DNA of 64,000 nt, taken from NCBI RefSeq assembly GCF_015351025.1, contig NZ_JADKRV010000003.1, positions 62,001-126,000 of the forward strand. Direction: 5' to 3'. Position 1 is the stretch's first letter, and each line of letters begins with the position of its first letter. Made by a program: the position numbers and the translations under genes. Shown here piece after piece: positions 61,466-64,000 of the stretch. The notes under the pieces are model-generated. The model ran no database searches. It worked only from the letters and a program-made list of their open reading frames with translations, and was not told the DNA's origin. Source of the stretch: Curtobacterium sp. VKM Ac-1376 (GTDB taxonomy: Bacteria > Actinomycetota > Actinomycetes > Actinomycetales > Microbacteriaceae).

Positions 61466-61494
61466 TTGCTGCACATCAGGGTGGACGCTAATGT
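61466..61494 (+). promoter_or_regulatory. Promoter of the cysteine-rich secreted protein gene
   Basis: TTGCTG (61466-61471), 17 bases, TAATGT (61489-61494), about 40 bases before the ATG at 61535. It lies where the missing 5' part of corA should be. Confidence 0.65.
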
Positions 61495-61534
61495 CTGATA
61501 TCCAGAACACTCGATGCGAACACGAAGGAGTGTC

Positions 61535-62398
61535 ATGGTCAAGAAGCAGTCCCTCACCGTCGGCGTCATCGTCGCGTCCGTCGGGTGCATTGCTCTGTCG
61601 TTCGCCCCGGGATTCCGCGACGTCGCTGTCGTGTGGTGGGTCCTGGGCGCCACCGGGATCGCCACGGCGTCGATGCGCGAGATACGACCGAAGCGCCAGC
61701 GTCGGCTGAGGACACTGGCGCTGTCGGGGGTGGCGTTCGTCGCCGCGGCCACAGCAGCGATCGCGCTCGTCGGCGTCGTTGCGCCGGCACGCGCCGATGC
61801 GTCGAGTGGCGAATCAGCCCCGGACCCTTCCGGTACAGGACGCCTCGTCGAGCTCGCGTCTCAGCTCCGAACCGAGGGAGGCAGCCGGAGTTCGAGTGCT
61901 GTCTCGGCGGCTCGGGACACCGAGTACGCCGTGCGTTCGGGGCTGGAGCCCGACTGGGCCGGTGCGACCGCGTACTCGTACGAGGGCGCGGACGTCGTGT
62001 CGGTCCCGCTCCTCGGGACCGACGTGCCGGAGATGACGAAGCTCTCGTTCGTGACCGTGGACGGTGAGACGACGATCACGGAGATGGCCTCCGCGATGAC
62101 GTCGACCATCGTGGTGCACTTCGCCATGTGGCAGGACGGTCACCTGACCAAGAACGTGGATCTCACGCAGGGATCCGAGGCGGAGCGGGCATCGTCGATC
62201 GGGACGTACGGCCTCGACTGGAAGCGGCTGAACAACTGCCTCAACAGCATCGGGATCAGCTGGGCGGTGAGCGCAGTCCTCGGCGTCGCGTGTGGCGCAG
62301 CCTGCGCGACGATGGTGCTGTGCGCGCCGTGTCTCGCCGCGGGGGCGGGCTTCACGACGGGCACCATCGCGAAGTGCGTGTCGAACGCCTGGTCCTGA
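61535..62398 (+). CDS. Membrane/secreted precursor with a halocin-C8-like cysteine-rich C-terminus
   Basis: A 287-residue protein with two N-terminal helices (about residues 6-45), a third helix ending in A-P-A-R-A (about 62-88) that looks like a signal sequence, and a soluble middle domain (about 90-220). The 60-residue C-terminal end has six Cys in hydrophobic, Gly/Ala-rich sequence (N-N-C-L, G-V-A-C-G-A-A-C, V-L-C-A-P-C-L, A-K-C-V). This end resembles the halocin-C8-like bacteriocin domain. The ribosome site GAAGGAG is good. No immunity or transport gene is adjacent. The domain call is by eye and unsure. Confidence 0.6.
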   Translation: MVKKQSLTVGVIVASVGCIALSFAPGFRDVAVVWWVLGATGIATASMREIRPKRQRRLRTLALSGVAFVAAATAAIALVGVVAPARADASSGESAPDPSGTGRLVELASQLRTEGGSRSSSAVSAARDTEYAVRSGLEPDWAGATAYSYEGADVVSVPLLGTDVPEMTKLSFVTVDGETTITEMASAMTSTIVVHFAMWQDGHLTKNVDLTQGSEAERASSIGTYGLDWKRLNNCLNSIGISWAVSAVLGVACGAACATMVLCAPCLAAGAGFTTGTIAKCVSNAWS

Positions 62399-62410
62399 GC
62401 GGACCGGTCG

Positions 62411-62447
62411 TGGCCTGGCAGGTGCCGCCTGTGCACCTGCCAGGCCA
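62411..62447 (+). terminator. Terminator after the cysteine-rich precursor gene
   Basis: Perfect 15-base arms TGGCCTGGCAGGTGC and GCACCTGCCAGGCCA with a 7-base loop, 13 bases after the stop codon. Confidence 0.85.
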
Positions 62448-62518
62448 GGACGGCCTCGTGCATCAAGAAAGCGCCGGCAGGGCGCGGTCGCACAGTGGTA
62501 GGCGCAGGCGCAGGAGCG

Positions 62519-63061
62519 TCAGCGGGTGACGTGCAGCCCTGCGGTCTCGAGCTCGGCGAGCTGCCACCCGAGCCACGGGCTCCAGGCGAACGGCGCGCCG
62601 GCGACGGCCTGCCTGAGAGCGTCCTCTGACACCCAGGCCCACTCGGCGACCTCGTCGTCGGCGGGCGCCGGGGTGTCGTCGGTCACGGCGCGGAAGACGG
62701 GGCAGACCTCGTTCTCCACGATGCCCGAGGCATCGACCGCGCGGTACCGGAACTCGGGCAGCACGACCTCGACGTCACGCAAGGTGATGCCGAGTTCGCG
62801 AGAGGCCCGACGGGCGATGGCGTCCTCGAAGGACTCCTCCGGGCCCGGGTGGCCGCAGAACGTGTTGGTCCACACCCCCGGCCAGGTCTTCTTCGACAGC
62901 GCACGGCGGGTCACCAGGACGTCGCCGTCGATGTTCCGCACGTGGCAGGAGAACGCCAGGTGCAGGGGCGTGTGGGCTGTGTGCACCGTGAACTTGTCCG
63001 CCGTCCCGATCGGGGTACGGTCGTCGGCCAGGAGCACCACGGATTCAGGGAAAGCGTTCAT
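62519..63061 (-). CDS. idi: Isopentenyl-diphosphate delta-isomerase, type 1
   Basis: A 180-residue Nudix-like enzyme. The catalytic Cys is in N-T-F-C-G-H-P, the metal/Nudix region is R-R-A-S-R-E-L-G-I, and the catalytic Glu is in E-N-E-V-C-P-V-F. It interconverts isopentenyl and dimethylallyl diphosphate in the cytoplasm. It is divergent from a prenyl diphosphate synthase, which suggests a carotenoid (isoprenoid) cluster continuing to the right. Confidence 0.95.
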   Translation of the reverse strand: MNAFPESVVLLADDRTPIGTADKFTVHTAHTPLHLAFSCHVRNIDGDVLVTRRALSKKTWPGVWTNTFCGHPGPEESFEDAIARRASRELGITLRDVEVVLPEFRYRAVDASGIVENEVCPVFRAVTDDTPAPADDEVAEWAWVSEDALRQAVAGAPFAWSPWLGWQLAELETAGLHVTR

Positions 63062-63070
63062 CTGTGTCGA

Positions 63071-63077
63071 TAGGTTA
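63071..63077. promoter_or_regulatory. Shared -10 region of the divergent idi and prenyl synthase genes
   Basis: TAGGTT (63071-63076) is six bases before the synthase ATG. The reverse strand reads TAACCT (63077-63072), ten bases before the idi ATG. The two -10 boxes therefore overlap, and the two start codons are only 21 bases apart. Confidence 0.6.
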
Positions 63078-63082
63078 GGCCA

Positions 63083-64000
63083 ATGAGCGAGGAAGCGACC
63101 ACTGTGCCGCACATCGACCTCGCGCTCGTCGACGACTGCCTCGAGCGCTTCTTCGCCGTGTCGTCGGCACGCGCCGCACGGTACGGCGGTCCGTCCGCGG
63201 AACTCTGGCGCGTGCTGCGCAAGGCGAGCCTGGGCGGCAAGCGCTTCCGCCCGCGCATGGTCCTCACCGCCTACGCCGGCATGGGCGGGACCGACGTGCA
63301 CGCGGCGGCCAACGTCGCGGCCGCCTACGAACTCCTGCACACCGCCCTGGTGGTGCACGACGACGTCATCGACCGGGACTGGTCGCGCCGAGGACAGCCC
63401 AACGTCGCCGGGTCCTTCCGCGACACCGGCACGACCGGCGGACTACCGCTCCCCACGGCCGAGCACCGCGGGATGAGCGCCGCGGTCATCGCCGGCGACC
63501 TCGCACTCGCGGGTGCTCCCCGGTTCATCGAGGCGTCCGGGGTCCGTGACCACCGGCGCGAGCGCCTGCTCGAACTCCTCGACGAGGCAGTGTTCGCCAG
63601 CGCCGCGGGCGAGATGACGGACGTGGACCTGGCCCTCGGCGTGATGCCGAGCGTCGACGAGGTCCTGGCGATGGAGCGCGCGAAGACGAGCGTGTACTCG
63701 TTCGAGGCACCCCTGCAGTCCGGCGCCGTGCTGGCCGGTGCGGACGAGGACGTCGTCACCGCGCTCGGGTCCTTCGGCCGCGAGATCGGCATCGCCTACC
63801 AGATCGTCGACGACCTGCTCGGGGTGTTCGGCGACGAGACCATGACCGGCAAGACCGTCCTCGGTGACCTCCGTGAGGGCAAGCGCACGATGCTCATCGC
63901 GTACGCGGCGACCACCGACTGCTGGCCTGACCTCGAGCCGTACCTGGGCGACCCGGACCTCACCGAGGCGCGCGCGGACGACGTGCGTGCCACCCTGGTC
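63083..64000 (+). CDS. Polyprenyl diphosphate synthase (GGPP synthase type), 3' end missing
   Basis: The first 306 codons are in the window; the stop lies beyond it. Motifs: G-G-K-R-F-R-P-R near residue 51, the first aspartate-rich motif D-D-V-I-D and the second D-D-L-L-G-V-F-G-D. It condenses IPP units onto an allylic diphosphate, and the sequence type is that of actinobacterial GGPP synthases of carotenoid clusters. The start is fixed by TAGGTT-N6-ATG. It is divergent from idi and the products are linked in one pathway. Confidence 0.92.
   Translation, partial: MSEEATTVPHIDLALVDDCLERFFAVSSARAARYGGPSAELWRVLRKASLGGKRFRPRMVLTAYAGMGGTDVHAAANVAAAYELLHTALVVHDDVIDRDWSRRGQPNVAGSFRDTGTTGGLPLPTAEHRGMSAAVIAGDLALAGAPRFIEASGVRDHRRERLLELLDEAVFASAAGEMTDVDLALGVMPSVDEVLAMERAKTSVYSFEAPLQSGAVLAGADEDVVTALGSFGREIGIAYQIVDDLLGVFGDETMTGKTVLGDLREGKRTMLIAYAATTDCWPDLEPYLGDPDLTEARADDVRATLV

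Overview
This window looks like a chromosomal segment of a high-GC Gram-positive actinobacterium, most likely a Microbacteriaceae member close to Curtobacterium. That placement is an inference from several things: very GC-rich codon third positions; sortase-E style LAxTG anchoring; a DasR-like GntR regulator beside a split PTS; a bifunctional-type Dcd; a branched-chain ketoacid dehydrogenase cluster; idi next to a prenyl diphosphate synthase; and many leaderless promoters. No rRNA, CRISPR array, integrase or insertion sequence was seen. One tRNA gene (Gly, anticodon CCC) is present.

Layout. 1-12.5 kb: the end of an LAxTG-anchored DUF11 surface protein, small membrane proteins, a 48-codon remnant of an ECF sigma factor gene, two LysR/transporter divergent pairs (MFS and EamA), a possible secreted toxin-like protein, a CDF metal exporter, a DUF4166/epimerase pair, and an L,D-transpeptidase coupled to a large secreted protein. 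12.5-20.6 kb: LMW phosphatase-purB, a HisC-family aminotransferase, the E1alpha-E1beta-E2 branched-chain ketoacid dehydrogenase operon and a GNAT acetyltransferase. 20.6-23.8 kb: a lactococcin-972-type bacteriocin cassette (precursor, large membrane protein, ABC ATPase). 23.8-26.9 kb: a DasR-like regulator and a split EIIA/EIIB/EIIC PTS, with matching operators in front of both units. 26.9-33.4 kb: a znuA-znuC-znuB-zur operon behind a Zur-box promoter, then a hydrolase, a lipase-maturation-factor-like protein and a zinc-free ribosomal protein operon (rpmB-rpmG-rpsN). 33.7-40.6 kb: HU, the first CopD-CtaG fusion, a PIF1-like helicase, a DUF4383 protein, a PAP2 phosphatase and a luciferase-like oxidoreductase. 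40.6-46.7 kb: a paired SMR exporter with its TetR regulator, a REPIN-like repeat, a DUF318/TIGR03943 operon and an alcohol dehydrogenase. 47-55 kb: glycerate kinase, sarcosine-oxidase-like enzyme, tRNA-Gly, a DUF6177-like pair, the second CopD-CtaG, dcd and a HEPN/MNT pair. 55-64 kb: a ChvE/MmsAB-type sugar ABC transporter with its LacI regulator and shared operator, a 5'-truncated corA, a halocin-C8-like cysteine-rich precursor, and idi divergent from a prenyl diphosphate synthase that runs off the window.

Cross-cutting themes. (1) Many genes start 6-7 bases after a TANNNT-like -10 box with no Shine-Dalgarno sequence, which predicts leaderless transcripts and often fixes the start codon. (2) Intergenic gaps hold several families of long, nearly perfect palindromes that recur through the window; one forms the 3' end of a gene. 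(3) Local regulator/operator logic can be read directly for zinc (Zur), amino sugar (DasR-like), sugar ABC (LacI), SMR (TetR) and the LysR pairs. (4) The accessory, possibly novel content is the two bacteriocin-like loci, the HEPN/MNT module with a degenerate HEPN active site, the secreted toxin-like protein at 4.97 kb and the DUF6177-like pair.
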